Shown: piece by piece, positions 47,901 through 57,402 of the stretch
Layout of the letters: each line of letters starts with the position of its first letter
How positions within the stretch are numbered: position 1 is the stretch's first letter
Assembly (NCBI GenBank): GCA_016874235.1
Contig: VGUJ01000002.1
Span: 62,001 to 126,000, forward strand
DNA length: 64,000 bases
From: Gammaproteobacteria bacterium
GTDB lineage: Bacteria; Pseudomonadota; Gammaproteobacteria; Steroidobacterales; Steroidobacteraceae
Direction of reading: 5' to 3'
The notes under the pieces: model-generated
Databases searched by the model: none
Told to the model about the DNA's origin: nothing
What the model saw: only the letters and a program-made list of their open reading frames with translations
Made by a program: the position numbers and the translations under genes

Positions 47901-49738
47901 CGAAGCCAACGATTGCCATTCTGCTGCTCGCTTTACTCGCGCTGCCAGCCGGCGCGTCCACGCCTGCAGGCGAGGAGATCTACCAGCGCGCCTGCGCCGC
48001 CTGCCACGAGGGTGGCGTCAAAAAAGCGCCGCACAAAATGTTCCTGCAGATGATGCCTGCAGACGGCATCCTCAATTCGATGAATCAAGGCATCATGCAG
48101 ATGCAGTCGGCTTCGCTCAGTGCGGCAGACCGTCGCACGGTGGCGGAGTATCTCGCCGGACACACGGTCGAAGACGCTCTCGCTCGCGCCCAACCGCAAC
48201 TTTGCGCAGGCCCGGCCAAAGATTTCGATCTCGGCAAAGGCGTCAAGAAAGTCGGCTGGGGTGTGAACCGTGAGAACCATCGACTCATTCCAGCAGACGT
48301 CGCGGGCCTGGCAGCCGCCGACCTGCCCAAGCTCGAATTGAAATGGGCGTTCGCCTTCCCCAATGCTCAACGTGCACGCTCGCAACCCACCGTCGCGTTG
48401 GGCGCCGTGTTCATCGGCAGCCAGAACGGGACGGTGTACGCTCTCGATAAGAAAACCGGTTGTGTGCGATGGAGTTTCCGCGCGAGTGCGGAGGTGCGTA
48501 CCCCCGTCATCATCGAAGCGGACGAAGGACCGTCCAAATCACGACCGATCGCTTACTTCGCAGACTTGATCGCCCGCGTGTACGCGGTCGAGGCTACGAC
48601 CGGCAAACTGCTCTGGGTGGCCAAGGTGGATGAGCATCCGAACGCGACCGTAACCGGCGCGCCTGTGCTCTACAAGGGTCGTCTGTACGTTCCGGTGTCT
48701 TCACTCGAAGTGACGTCGGCCGCAGACCCGGCTTACCCATGCTGCAGTTTCCGCGGTTCAGTCGTCTCGCTCGATCCGACGAACGGCAAAGAAATTTGGC
48801 GCACCTACACGATTGATGAGGCGCCGGTCGAAGTCGCCAAAACCAAAGTGGGTACTCCGATCCTCGCGCCCTCAGGCGCGCCGATCTGGAATAGTCCGTC
48901 CATCGACACGGCGACGGAAACGCTGTACGTCGGCACGGGCGAGAACTATTCGTCACCGGCCAACGATCGAAGCGATGCGCTGCTCGCGCTGGAACTCAAG
49001 ACAGGAAAGCTGCTCTGGCACCGACAGAAGACGGCAAACGACGCCTGGAACGTCGCCTGCATGATGCAGGACAACCCAAACTGCCCGGCTGAGAACGGCC
49101 CGGACTTCGACTTCGGCGCCGGCACCATCGTCGCGCGCACGAGCGCCGGAAAACCCATCCTGCTCGCCGGTCAAAAGTCTGGTGATGTGTATGCGCTCGA
49201 TCTGACCGATCAAGGTCGTCCGATCTGGCGCAACAAGGTGGGTCGTGGCGGCATTCAAGGCGGCGTGCACTTCGGCATGGCGCTCGAAGGCAAGACCTTG
49301 TTCGTGCCGATCTCCGACATGTCGAACCCGGAAGCTGAGACCAATCTGCACGCAGTCCCCTCGAAGGCGGGTCTCTACGCCGTCGACATCGACACCGGCC
49401 GCATGCTCTGGTCACAACCGGCTAACAACATTTGCAACGGCCGCACGTATTGCGAGCCGGGTATCTCTGCGGCGATCACGGCCATGCCAGGTGCGGTGCT
49501 TGCAGGCCACATGGACGGACGCCTGCGCGCCTATGACAGCGCAACGGGTCGCGTGATTTGGGAGTACGACACGACGCGCGAAGTCGTCACGGTCGATGGT
49601 TCCAAAGCGAGCGGAGGATCTTTCGGGGGTGGCGCGGGTCCCGTCGTGCAGGACGGCATGCTGTTTGCGGCATCCGGTTACGGCACGTATTTCCACATGC
49701 CGGGCAACGTCCTGTTGGTATTCGGATTGCCGGAATAG
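47897..49738 (+). CDS. Cytochrome c-PQQ dehydrogenase fusion (polyvinyl-alcohol-dehydrogenase-like)
   Basis: The 613-residue protein has a signal peptide ending GAS, then a cytochrome c domain with CAACHE (C33, C36, H37), and a PQQ-type beta-propeller. Repeats FIGSQNGTVYALDKKTGCVRWSF, YVGTGENYSSP and VLAGHMDGRLRAYDSATGRVIWEY are typical. A CC pair (PCCSF) fits the vicinal disulfide of PQQ alcohol dehydrogenases. It would oxidise an alcohol in the periplasm and pass electrons to its own haem. PVA dehydrogenase itself cleaves a secondary-alcohol polymer; the substrate here is unknown. Confidence 0.85.
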   Translation: MTKPTIAILLLALLALPAGASTPAGEEIYQRACAACHEGGVKKAPHKMFLQMMPADGILNSMNQGIMQMQSASLSAADRRTVAEYLAGHTVEDALARAQPQLCAGPAKDFDLGKGVKKVGWGVNRENHRLIPADVAGLAAADLPKLELKWAFAFPNAQRARSQPTVALGAVFIGSQNGTVYALDKKTGCVRWSFRASAEVRTPVIIEADEGPSKSRPIAYFADLIARVYAVEATTGKLLWVAKVDEHPNATVTGAPVLYKGRLYVPVSSLEVTSAADPAYPCCSFRGSVVSLDPTNGKEIWRTYTIDEAPVEVAKTKVGTPILAPSGAPIWNSPSIDTATETLYVGTGENYSSPANDRSDALLALELKTGKLLWHRQKTANDAWNVACMMQDNPNCPAENGPDFDFGAGTIVARTSAGKPILLAGQKSGDVYALDLTDQGRPIWRNKVGRGGIQGGVHFGMALEGKTLFVPISDMSNPEAETNLHAVPSKAGLYAVDIDTGRMLWSQPANNICNGRTYCEPGISAAITAMPGAVLAGHMDGRLRAYDSATGRVIWEYDTTREVVTVDGSKASGGSFGGGAGPVVQDGMLFAASGYGTYFHMPGNVLLVFGLPE

Positions 49739-49743
49739 TCACG

Positions 49744-51435
49744 ATGAGCAAAAAAACACCTACCATGGAATGGGAAGGTGGCGAGGATCTCGCCACGCTT
49801 CGAATCGCCGTCACGACGATGGGCGATTTGCTGCTCACGGCAGCAGATCGAGATCCCAACAAGACCGCACTCGTCTTTCCTGAGAAGAGCTACACGTATT
49901 CGGAGCTCGCGGCTCGTGCGATCCGTCGTGCGCGCAGCTTGCAGGCGCTGGGTGTCAGACCCCGTGATCACGTGGGCATCCTTATGCCCACCTGCCCTGA
50001 GTTCGTCGAACTTTATTTCGCAATCGCCTTGTGTGGCGCCGTCATCGTGCCGATCAATGCGAGGTATCGCTCGGGAGAGATCGGCTACGTCGTGGAAAAC
50101 GCCGATCTTGTGACGCTGATCACCACGGACGCCGTGGCCGATCAGGTCAACTTCGTCGAACGACTCGAGGGCGCCTTGACCGACCTGCCCTTGCAGAAAG
50201 ACCCGATGTCCTTGCGACTTTCCGCTGCGCCGAAGTTGCGAAACGTCGTGCTCTACGGTCGCGGGGGACGTCCTGGCTTCGTGTCCGAAGCCGACTTTGA
50301 CGCTGCCGCAGATCGAATCGCTGAGATCGAAGTGCACAAGACTCGGCTTCGTACGCGCGTTCGCGATACCGCGCTCATGCTCTACACCTCGGGTACGACG
50401 GCGAACCCGAAGGGCTGCCTCATCACTCACGAGGCGCAGGTCCGTAACTCCATCGCGCTCGGCCGTCATCGTTATCGCCTGACGCGCGAGGACTCCCTCT
50501 GGTCGCCGCTGCCGATGTTCCACATCGCCGCTGTGCTACCCATGCTCGCAATCTTCGATGTCGGCGGTACGTATCTCACGATGGGATACTTCGACGCCGG
50601 CGTCGCACTCAAGATGCTTGAGGATCACAAGGTCACGGCGACCTATCCGAGCTTCGTCACCATCATGCAGGGGCTCATCTACCACCCCGATTTTCCGACG
50701 CGCGACCTCTCGAGCATCCGCCTCATGAACTCCAACTTCGCCGTTCAGCCGCCCGGCGTCGCAGAGCCCATCATGAAAGCGATGCCCGTCGCCATACAGG
50801 TGGGCAGCTTCGGGATGACCGAAGCCTCGGGCACGGTCTCGACGGGATCCCCCGGAGAACCGGAGTCTCAAAGAATTTCCCGCTTGGGTCGTCCGTTGCC
50901 AGGACTCGAAGTCCGCGTGATCGATCCGACCACCGGTCGTGACGTCTCAACCGGCGAACGCGGTGAGGTCCTGGTCCGCGGATACAGTCTTTTCGAGGGC
51001 TACTATCGAGATCCGGTCAAGAGCGCCGAGGCACTCGACACGGACGGCTGGTTCCACACCGGTGATATCGGCTCGGTCGATGCGCAAGGCACGATCATGT
51101 TCCACGGCCGCTTCAAAGATATGCTCAAAGTAGGCGGTGAAAACGTCGCGGCAGCCGAGATTGAAGCGCAACTACAAAAGCACCCATCGGTGAAACTTGC
51201 GCAGGTGGTCGGAATTCCGGATGCCAAATACGCCGAGGTGCCCGCCGCCTTCGTCGAACTTCAACCGAACGCCGCCGCTACCGAGCCTGAGCTCATCGAG
51301 TTCTGCAAAAAAGATGTCGCGGGCTTCAAGGTTCCTCGACATATCCGGTTCGTGACCGAGTGGCCGATGTCTTCTAGCAAGATTCAAAAGTTCAAGCTGC
51401 GTACCGCGCTCGTCGAAGAACTCAAACTCGGTTGA
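49744..51435 (+). CDS. Acyl-CoA synthetase (AMP-forming)
   Basis: The 563-residue ANL-superfamily ligase has the ATP-binding P-loop LMLYTSGTTANPKGCLITH, the A5 region GMTEASGTVSTG, the adenylate Asp/Arg region DGWFHTGDIGSVDAQG..HGRFKDMLKVGGENV, and the C-terminal Lys in SSKIQKFKL. ATG at 49744 follows the PQQ gene by five bases; an upstream in-frame codon inside that gene was rejected. It activates a carboxylic acid of the pathway to its CoA thioester. Confidence 0.92.
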   Translation: MSKKTPTMEWEGGEDLATLRIAVTTMGDLLLTAADRDPNKTALVFPEKSYTYSELAARAIRRARSLQALGVRPRDHVGILMPTCPEFVELYFAIALCGAVIVPINARYRSGEIGYVVENADLVTLITTDAVADQVNFVERLEGALTDLPLQKDPMSLRLSAAPKLRNVVLYGRGGRPGFVSEADFDAAADRIAEIEVHKTRLRTRVRDTALMLYTSGTTANPKGCLITHEAQVRNSIALGRHRYRLTREDSLWSPLPMFHIAAVLPMLAIFDVGGTYLTMGYFDAGVALKMLEDHKVTATYPSFVTIMQGLIYHPDFPTRDLSSIRLMNSNFAVQPPGVAEPIMKAMPVAIQVGSFGMTEASGTVSTGSPGEPESQRISRLGRPLPGLEVRVIDPTTGRDVSTGERGEVLVRGYSLFEGYYRDPVKSAEALDTDGWFHTGDIGSVDAQGTIMFHGRFKDMLKVGGENVAAAEIEAQLQKHPSVKLAQVVGIPDAKYAEVPAAFVELQPNAAATEPELIEFCKKDVAGFKVPRHIRFVTEWPMSSSKIQKFKLRTALVEELKLG

Positions 51436-51474
51436 TCACGATCGTCATCCACTAGCCCCTTAGGAGTACTCAAC

Positions 51475-51774
51475 ATGGCCGTCTTCTTCGCCCTGCTCAA
51501 AGTCAAAGCTGGAAAGGAAAAGGACTTCGAGCGCTTGCAGCGCGAGCTCTCAAAGCTCACCCACGACAACGAACCAGACACCATCGTGTATGACGTGGTC
51601 CGTCATCGCGAAAAGAAGGGCGTCTATGCCGTATACGCGCGCTTCAAAGATGAGGCGGCCTTCGAGTACCACCAGAAGACACCGTTCCACGATCGACTCG
51701 TCCCGCCGATCTTCGAGTGTCTCGATGGCGGCGCTGACGGTATGACGCTCGATTTCTACGATCACGTCGGTTGA
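51475..51774 (+). CDS. Antibiotic-biosynthesis-monooxygenase (ABM/YgiN-like) domain protein
   Basis: The 99-residue single-domain protein FALLKVKAGKEKDFERLQRELSK...NEPDTIVYDVVRHREKKGVYAVYARFKDEAAFEYHQKTPFHDRLV fits the dimeric alpha+beta barrel ABM family. Members oxidise quinols without cofactors or have binding roles. It has an SD TTAGGAG before the ATG. A second ABM gene is at 53.7 kb; the two are distinct copies. Confidence 0.82.
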   Translation: MAVFFALLKVKAGKEKDFERLQRELSKLTHDNEPDTIVYDVVRHREKKGVYAVYARFKDEAAFEYHQKTPFHDRLVPPIFECLDGGADGMTLDFYDHVG

Positions 51775-51787
51775 GGGGCGACCGACT

Positions 51788-52324
51788 ATGACGCCGCCCA
51801 TGCTCGGCCCAGTGATTCAACTGGGTTTTGTGGTGCCCAACATCGAAGCGGCGGTCGCCCATTGGGCCTCGATCGGCGTCGGACCCTTCTTCCTACTCGA
51901 TCACATTCAGTTCGGACGCTGTCATTTTCGTGGCCAGCCGCTCTCCATCGATATGTCGGTCGCGGTCGGCCAATGGGGCACGGTCCAGGTCGAACTCATT
52001 CACCAGCATTGCCAGACGCCGAGCATCTACACCACCTTTGACGGATCGTCGCGTGGTGGGCTGCAGCACATGGGCGTGATGACGGACTCGGTCGCCGACT
52101 CGCTCGCGCACCTTGCCGAACGCGGGGTCACCCCTGTTCAGGCCGGTGAGACCGCCAACGGCATTCGCTTTGCCTATGTGGACACGGATGAGCGTCCCGG
52201 TGCGCACCCGGGCGGCATGATCGAACTCATCGAGCGAGGTCCCGCGATCGACGGGTTTTTCGCCCTCGTGCGTCAGGCCGCCGTCGATTGGGACGGACGC
52301 GAGCCGTTGCGCAAACTCGGGTGA
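51788..52324 (+). CDS. VOC family protein (glyoxalase/dioxygenase fold)
   Basis: The 178-residue protein has two beta-alpha-beta-beta-beta units of the vicinal-oxygen-chelate fold: VIQLGFVVPNIEAAVAHWASIGVGPFF and GGLQHMGVMTDSVADSLAHLAERGVTPV. Candidate metal ligands are the His in LQHMGV and the Glu in GGMIELIE. It could be a glyoxalase, epimerase or lyase acting on a CoA ester or a diketone. Coupled to the next VOC gene by GTGA. Confidence 0.82.
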   Translation: MTPPMLGPVIQLGFVVPNIEAAVAHWASIGVGPFFLLDHIQFGRCHFRGQPLSIDMSVAVGQWGTVQVELIHQHCQTPSIYTTFDGSSRGGLQHMGVMTDSVADSLAHLAERGVTPVQAGETANGIRFAYVDTDERPGAHPGGMIELIERGPAIDGFFALVRQAAVDWDGREPLRKLG

Positions 52325-52863
52325 CCGGGAGCGTCTCAACGCCTCACCTGCCGCTGCGCCCCGTGCAGCTGGCCTATCACGTACCCGACTCGCGAGAGGC
52401 AGCCATGGAGTGCGCACTCACGCGCGGGTGGGGGCCGTTCTATCTCATGGAGCGTATCCCGCTCGAGTTCGCGAGGTATCGCGGACACGAAACCACTTGG
52501 GTGCACACCTCGGCCTACGGACAAGCCGGTGACATCATGGTCGAATTGATTTCTCAGCCGGACGACGTACCGTCGGTACTCCGCGAACGATTCACGCGCG
52601 ATCAACGCGGTCTACATCATGTGGCCTCATTCGTGGACGACCTTCCGGCGGCGATTGAGCTCGAACGACAACGAGGACATCAGATCGCCCTCGAGGCGCG
52701 CACCACGACAGGTGTCGATTTCGCAATGATCGACACTGTGCCCACACTCGGTCATCTGCTCGAGCTCTACAAGCCCGACAACGCTCTCAAAGATTTTTAC
52801 ACATTCGTACGACGCAAGGCCGAGAACTGGGATGGCAGTCATCCCGTTCGCCTCCTACGTTGA
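52321..52863 (+). CDS. VOC family protein, second copy
   Basis: This 180-residue protein is built like its upstream neighbour: PVQLAYHVPDSREAAMECALTRGWGPFYLMERIPLEFARYRG, then RGLHHVASFVDDLPAAIELERQRGHQIAL and GHLLELYKPD. The GTG start at 52321 overlaps the previous stop by GTGA. The pair looks like an old tandem duplication or a heterodimer. It is followed by an SDR after 22 bases. Confidence 0.8.
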   Translation: MTGSVSTPHLPLRPVQLAYHVPDSREAAMECALTRGWGPFYLMERIPLEFARYRGHETTWVHTSAYGQAGDIMVELISQPDDVPSVLRERFTRDQRGLHHVASFVDDLPAAIELERQRGHQIALEARTTTGVDFAMIDTVPTLGHLLELYKPDNALKDFYTFVRRKAENWDGSHPVRLLR

Positions 52864-52885
52864 CCGTTCGATTTCGGAGACCCTC

Positions 52886-53686
52886 ATGCACTCATTTAAA
52901 GAAAAAGTCGTGGTTATTCTCGGAGCGGCTGGACGTGACAACATGGGCCAGGTCATGGCGCGACGCTTCGCAGCCGAAGGTGCCAAGGTCGTGGTGGCCG
53001 GGCGTCATGAGAGCCCTCTCGCCGACCTCGCAACGGAGATCGGCGGCGAGTCCCAGGTCTGCGATATCACGCGGAAAGCGGACGTCGAGGCGCTCGCCGA
53101 GGCCGTCTGGCAACGACACGGCCGAGCGCATGTCGCCATCAATTGCACAGGCTGGGGGCTGCTCGCAAAACTCCTCGATACAACCGAAGAGCAACTCGAC
53201 CGACTGTCGGCTCTACACTTCAAAGGCACGTTCTTTTTCATGCAGGCTTTCGTGGGTCGGATGTCGCGCAGCGGAGGCGGTTCGGTGATCACGGTGTCCT
53301 CCGCCTCGGTCCGGGCCGTGCTCTACCACCACGCAGCGTACATCGCGACTAAAGCCGCCTCGGAAGCACTCGTCCGATGCTTCGCCAATGAATTCGGAGG
53401 TAAGGGTGTCAAAGTGAATGCCCTCGCGCCCGGATTCACCGAAACACCGATGACAGCGACGGAGTCGAAACTCCCGGGTCTCCTCGACCTCTTCCGCAAG
53501 GAGTATCCGCTTGGGCGGATCGGGACCGCTCAGGATGTAGCAGAAGCCGCGCTTTGGCTCGCCTCCGAGGCGAGCTTCGTCACCGGCGAGACGCTGCAGA
53601 TCAATGGCGGTCTCACGCTGCGTCGCAACCCCTCGCCGGCGGAGATCAATGCGGCGCTGAAGGCGGCCGCGCCGCCTCGTAGCTGA
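52886..53686 (+). CDS. SDR family oxidoreductase
   Basis: The 266-residue SDR has a variant cofactor motif (GAAGRDNMGQVMA), the NCTGWG block in place of NNAG, catalytic Ser in VSSASVRAVLYHH, and YIATK (Tyr-Lys). The C-terminus FVTGETLQINGGL is typical. The ATG at 52886 follows a GGAG site; a longer frame from 52832 overlaps the VOC gene and was not used. It ends the plus-strand run; the next gene is convergent. Confidence 0.87.
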   Translation: MHSFKEKVVVILGAAGRDNMGQVMARRFAAEGAKVVVAGRHESPLADLATEIGGESQVCDITRKADVEALAEAVWQRHGRAHVAINCTGWGLLAKLLDTTEEQLDRLSALHFKGTFFFMQAFVGRMSRSGGGSVITVSSASVRAVLYHHAAYIATKAASEALVRCFANEFGGKGVKVNALAPGFTETPMTATESKLPGLLDLFRKEYPLGRIGTAQDVAEAALWLASEASFVTGETLQINGGLTLRRNPSPAEINAALKAAAPPRS

Positions 53687-53716
53687 GCTACGGGCAGCGT
53701 CGACTCACCGCAACGC

Positions 53717-54022
53717 TCAGCCCTTCGGGGCCTCGAACGGATCGAGATACTCACGCACGTAAGGCTCGGCAAGACAATCGACGATCCCGGGTGCGTGCTC
53801 GGCGAGCGCCGGCGAGGTCATGTGAGCTTCTTCAGCGGCAGCACTCGCGAACGACTCGATGACCGCATAACGACGCGGTTCGCGCAGCTTGAAGAATTCG
53901 TAGTAGAGCGTATCGGGCTCGGTCTTGCGAACGACTTCCGTCAGCGCCTTACAACGCTGCACGAACTCCGCCTCACGACCTTCCTTGATGAGCATCCTCG
54001 AAACGAACGTGACTTTGGACAT
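53717..54022 (-). CDS. ABM-domain protein, second copy
   Basis: The 101-residue protein MSKVTFVSRMLIKEGREAEFVQRCKALTEVV... has the ABM fold with the pattern EPDTLYYEFFKLREPRRYAVIESFASAAAEEAHMTSPALA. ATG at 54022 was chosen because GGGGAG lies just upstream. It is the second gene after the acyl-CoA dehydrogenase in the minus-strand unit, 38 bp after that stop. Confidence 0.82.
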   Translation of the reverse strand: MSKVTFVSRMLIKEGREAEFVQRCKALTEVVRKTEPDTLYYEFFKLREPRRYAVIESFASAAAEEAHMTSPALAEHAPGIVDCLAEPYVREYLDPFEAPKG

Positions 54023-54060
54023 AGTAGTTCTCCCCAAAAATACTGATACGAGACGCAATC

Positions 54061-55221
54061 TCAGCGTCGTTGGTCGAACCGACGCCCGACCATCGCCGCC
54101 GCAATATTGACCTTCTGGATATCAACCGCGCCACCGGCAATGCCCCACCCCCAGGCATCGCGCAGGCGACGCTCCATGGGATATTCCCGCGAGTAACCGT
54201 AGCCGCCCATCAACTGCACAGCATGTCCGCACACTTCACGAGCGATTTCATTGGCAAAGCACTTGGCCATCGAAGACTCGAGCACGGAAGGCATACCGTG
54301 TTGCGCATTCACGGCCGCGCGCCAAATGAGCAACCTCGCCGCGTCGACTCGCATGCGCATCTCAGCGAGACGCAGCTGTACGGCTTGAAACTCGACGATG
54401 GGCTTACCAAACTGCTTGCGCTCCTGCACATAGGCGATCACGTCATCGAGCGCACCCGAGGCCTGCGCGAGCGCCATCGTGGCGTTGCCGCAGCGCTCGA
54501 GGTCGAAGGCCTCCATGAGCTTTTTGAATCCACCGGCAGGGACGACGATGTTCTCGAGCGGGATCGCGCAGTCCTCGAATACGAGATCAGAGGACGGCAC
54601 ACCACGAAAACCCATGAGATTTTCTCGAGCGCCGAAGGTCATTCCGGGCGTACCGCTCTCGACGTAGACCGCACCGATGCCCTTCGGGCCCGGATCATCC
54701 GACAAGCGGCAGTACACGACGTAGCCGTCGGCATGGCCGCCGCCCGAGCACCAGCGCTTGGTGCCGTTGACGACCACGCGATCTTTTTCGATGCGCGCTC
54801 GAGTCGTGAGGTCGGTCAGCGCCGAGCCCGCGTTCGGCTCGGACATCGACACCGCGACGATCTTTTCGCCACGACACACAGCCGGCACGACTTTGCGGCG
54901 TAGTGATTCGCCCGCAAAGTGTTCGATGGCTCGAACGGGGCCGACACAGGACTCGAAGACCGGGAAGGCTACGGCGCCCGAGATCTTGGCCAACTCCTCG
55001 ATGACGATCAGCGCTTCGAGATTGCCGAGCCCCAACCCACCGTACTCCGACGACACGTTGATGCCGAGGAAACCCATCTCGGCAAACTCTCGTACGAGCT
55101 CGTGGGAGGGCGGTTCGTCGTGCTCTTCGCAATGCTTGGCATGTGCAGGAAGCCGCTCTTGGGCATACTTGCGTGCAGTCTCCTGCAGCGCTTGTTGTTC
55201 CTCGGTCAAAGAGAAGTTCAT
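54061..55221 (-). CDS. Acyl-CoA dehydrogenase
   Basis: The 386-residue flavoenzyme covers the ACAD fold: MNFSLTEEQQALQETARKYAQERL at the N-terminus, AVSMSEPNAGSALTDLTTRA (FAD site), RWCSGGGHADGYVV, and QLMGGYGYSREYPMERRLRDA near the C-terminus, with the Glu that serves as base in many members. It introduces a 2,3-double bond into an acyl-CoA. SD GGGAG lies before the ATG, and the divergent CaiB start is only 14 bp away. Confidence 0.93.
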   Translation of the reverse strand: MNFSLTEEQQALQETARKYAQERLPAHAKHCEEHDEPPSHELVREFAEMGFLGINVSSEYGGLGLGNLEALIVIEELAKISGAVAFPVFESCVGPVRAIEHFAGESLRRKVVPAVCRGEKIVAVSMSEPNAGSALTDLTTRARIEKDRVVVNGTKRWCSGGGHADGYVVYCRLSDDPGPKGIGAVYVESGTPGMTFGARENLMGFRGVPSSDLVFEDCAIPLENIVVPAGGFKKLMEAFDLERCGNATMALAQASGALDDVIAYVQERKQFGKPIVEFQAVQLRLAEMRMRVDAARLLIWRAAVNAQHGMPSVLESSMAKCFANEIAREVCGHAVQLMGGYGYSREYPMERRLRDAWGWGIAGGAVDIQKVNIAAAMVGRRFDQRR

Positions 55222-55235
55222 TACAAGGTCTCCCG

Positions 55236-56450
55236 ATGTCTAAATCCGAATCCATCCTGAGCGGCATCCGCGTACTCGACTTTGGTCGATACGTCGCCGG
55301 CCCCTACTGCGCCACCCTCCTCGGCTATCTCGGCGCGGACGTGATCCGCATCGAAAAGCCCGACGGCGGCGAAGACCGCTACATCGCCCCCGTCACTTCG
55401 CAAGGCGAAGGCGGTGTGTGGCTGCAGACGGCCTGCAACAAAAAATCGCTCACGCTCGACTTCAACAAACCCGAATCGCGCGAGATCGTCCGTCGACTCG
55501 TCCAAAGCGCCGATGTGGTCGTGGTCAATCTGCCGCCCGCGACCCGAGAGTCGCTCGGTCTTGATTACGCGACCTTGTCGGCAATCAACCCGAGGGTCAT
55601 TCTCGCCTCTCAGACGGCATTCGGCGAGCACGGGCCCTATGCGAGCCGAGGAGGCTTCGACGGCGTCGGTCAGGCGATGTCCGGCGCCATGTTCATTACG
55701 GGCACGCCCGGCGCACCCGCGAAAGCGGCCGGTCCATACGTCGATTTCTCGACGGCTGTGCTCTCGGCCTTCGGAGTGCTTGCGGCGCTCATCGAGCGCG
55801 ATCGATCGGGATGCGGCCAACATGTACAGGCAGCCCTGCAAGCCACGGCCCTCGCCGTCTTCGGCTCTCATCTCATCGAACAGGGCGTCACCGGTATCAA
55901 CCGCGTTGGCACCGGCAATCGCGTACAGACGTCTGCGCCTTCCGACGTCTTCGCTACCCTTGATGGTCACGTCCTCACGCACGTCGTCGGCAACGGACTT
56001 TTCCGGCGTTGGGTAAAACTCATGTGTGGGCAGGATACCGCCGCGCAGAAACACTGGCTCGACGATCCGCGGCTGCAGGATGATGCGGGACGGGGCGAGC
56101 ATTCGACGGAGATCCTCTCCACCATGCGGAGCTGGTGTGCGACTCGAACGACCGAGCAAGCAATCGCCCAACTCGAGGCCGCCGGCCTGCCGGCCGGACC
56201 CGTCTACACACCTCAACAAGCGCTCGACGACCCGCAGGCCAAAGCCATGCAGTGGTTCGCCCACGTCGCCGATTATCCTGGTCTGCCACGCCCCGCGTCG
56301 GTACCGAACCTGCCGCTGCGCTTCTCGCGATCGCCGGGCGGCATCGAACGCGCGCCTCCGACGCTCGGCGAACATACCGACGTCTTGCTCGCCGAACTCG
56401 GCTACGACGACGCCGCACGCGCCACGTTGCGAAGCAACGGAGTCGTCTGA
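55236..56450 (+). CDS. CaiB/BaiF family CoA-transferase
   Basis: The 404-residue family III CoA-transferase has LSGIRVLDFGRYVAGPYCATLLGYLGADVIRIEKPDGGEDRY, the active-site Asp region GGFDGVGQAMSGAMF, and the C-terminal pattern GLPAGPVYTPQQALDDPQAKAM. It moves CoA between carboxylic acids without free CoA loss. ATG at 55236; longer in-frame starts lie within the opposite gene. Its promoter would have to sit inside the acyl-CoA dehydrogenase gene. Confidence 0.92.
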   Translation: MSKSESILSGIRVLDFGRYVAGPYCATLLGYLGADVIRIEKPDGGEDRYIAPVTSQGEGGVWLQTACNKKSLTLDFNKPESREIVRRLVQSADVVVVNLPPATRESLGLDYATLSAINPRVILASQTAFGEHGPYASRGGFDGVGQAMSGAMFITGTPGAPAKAAGPYVDFSTAVLSAFGVLAALIERDRSGCGQHVQAALQATALAVFGSHLIEQGVTGINRVGTGNRVQTSAPSDVFATLDGHVLTHVVGNGLFRRWVKLMCGQDTAAQKHWLDDPRLQDDAGRGEHSTEILSTMRSWCATRTTEQAIAQLEAAGLPAGPVYTPQQALDDPQAKAMQWFAHVADYPGLPRPASVPNLPLRFSRSPGGIERAPPTLGEHTDVLLAELGYDDAARATLRSNGVV

Positions 56451-56472
56451 AGCGCAATCGCGGGACAAGACG

Positions 56473-57402
56473 TTACGCAACGGGCGTTACCCGATACCCG
56501 AGACGCGGAACATGGACGAGTCGTCCGCGTGCGCGCTCAGCGCTTGGACGGATGACTACGCGATCCGCCGCCACGACATGAATCGTCCCTCGCATGACGC
56601 CACGTCGCGTGTCATCGGGGGTGATGTCGACGAGCTGGCCCGCACGCAATCTCTGGGCATCTGTCGCATCAATGGAGGCTGGCGTGACGGTTCGTGCGGC
56701 GTCCGCCTCCGCGAGCGCTGAGGCTGCCGTGATCGACTGGCGCTCAACGACCCAGAGCGCCTGCATTCGCGTCTCCCACGCCGCGAGTGACGGGAAGCCC
56801 GATAGCAACTCGGACGCCACATCGGCAAATGCACCCCGCGCCATCCAGACAAAAGGATAAGCCTGAACATCCGCGAGGCCGGGCGCCGCACCTGAGAGGA
56901 ACTGACGGCCATCGTCGAGCTGAGCGTCCAGCAACGCGGCGTGCGCGCGGAACTGCGATCGCGAGTGCGCAGCCTCGCCTCCGACTGATTCGAAGTCGAT
57001 ATCCGGAAAGAGATACTGTCGATCGTCGCGAAACTCTTTTGGCCATTGCGCCAACCCGATCGACAGCACGATCTTGAGCGCCGAGCGAAAGAACGCATCG
57101 CTCCAGCGAACGAGCGCAAGCTCGAGTCCACCGCCAAGCGGGAACAGCGTCGGCGATGGCTGAATACGCTCGAGTTCACGTGCGATCAGCTGAGAGTCGA
57201 TGAAGACCTCGGCACCCACCTGCAGCACGGGCGTCCCTCGATAGCCGCCCGTCAGAGCGAGCAGATCATCTTTGGGAGGCATCATCGGTGTCTCGACCCA
57301 ACAAAAGGGCAGCCGCTTGATCGCAAACATACCGAGCGCCTTCTGCGTGAACGGCGAGGCGTCATAACTCCACAAGATCACTGAATCTTTGACTGTCGTC
57401 AT
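56473..57402 (-). CDS. GST-like protein with C-terminal beta-domain extension (paralogue 1)
   Basis: The 309-residue protein has an N-terminal thioredoxin-fold GST domain (ILWSYDASPFTQKALGMFAIKRL, LTGGYRGTPVLQVGAEVFIDSQLIARELE), an all-helical GST-C domain (about 95-210), and an extra C-terminal domain (about 235-309) ending HVPRLGYRVTPV. That tail is shared with the gene at 58106. The extension is not typical of GSTs. ATGA overlap with the middle GST gene. Confidence 0.8.
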   Translation of the reverse strand: MTTVKDSVILWSYDASPFTQKALGMFAIKRLPFCWVETPMMPPKDDLLALTGGYRGTPVLQVGAEVFIDSQLIARELERIQPSPTLFPLGGGLELALVRWSDAFFRSALKIVLSIGLAQWPKEFRDDRQYLFPDIDFESVGGEAAHSRSQFRAHAALLDAQLDDGRQFLSGAAPGLADVQAYPFVWMARGAFADVASELLSGFPSLAAWETRMQALWVVERQSITAASALAEADAARTVTPASIDATDAQRLRAGQLVDITPDDTRRGVMRGTIHVVAADRVVIRPSAERARGRLVHVPRLGYRVTPVA

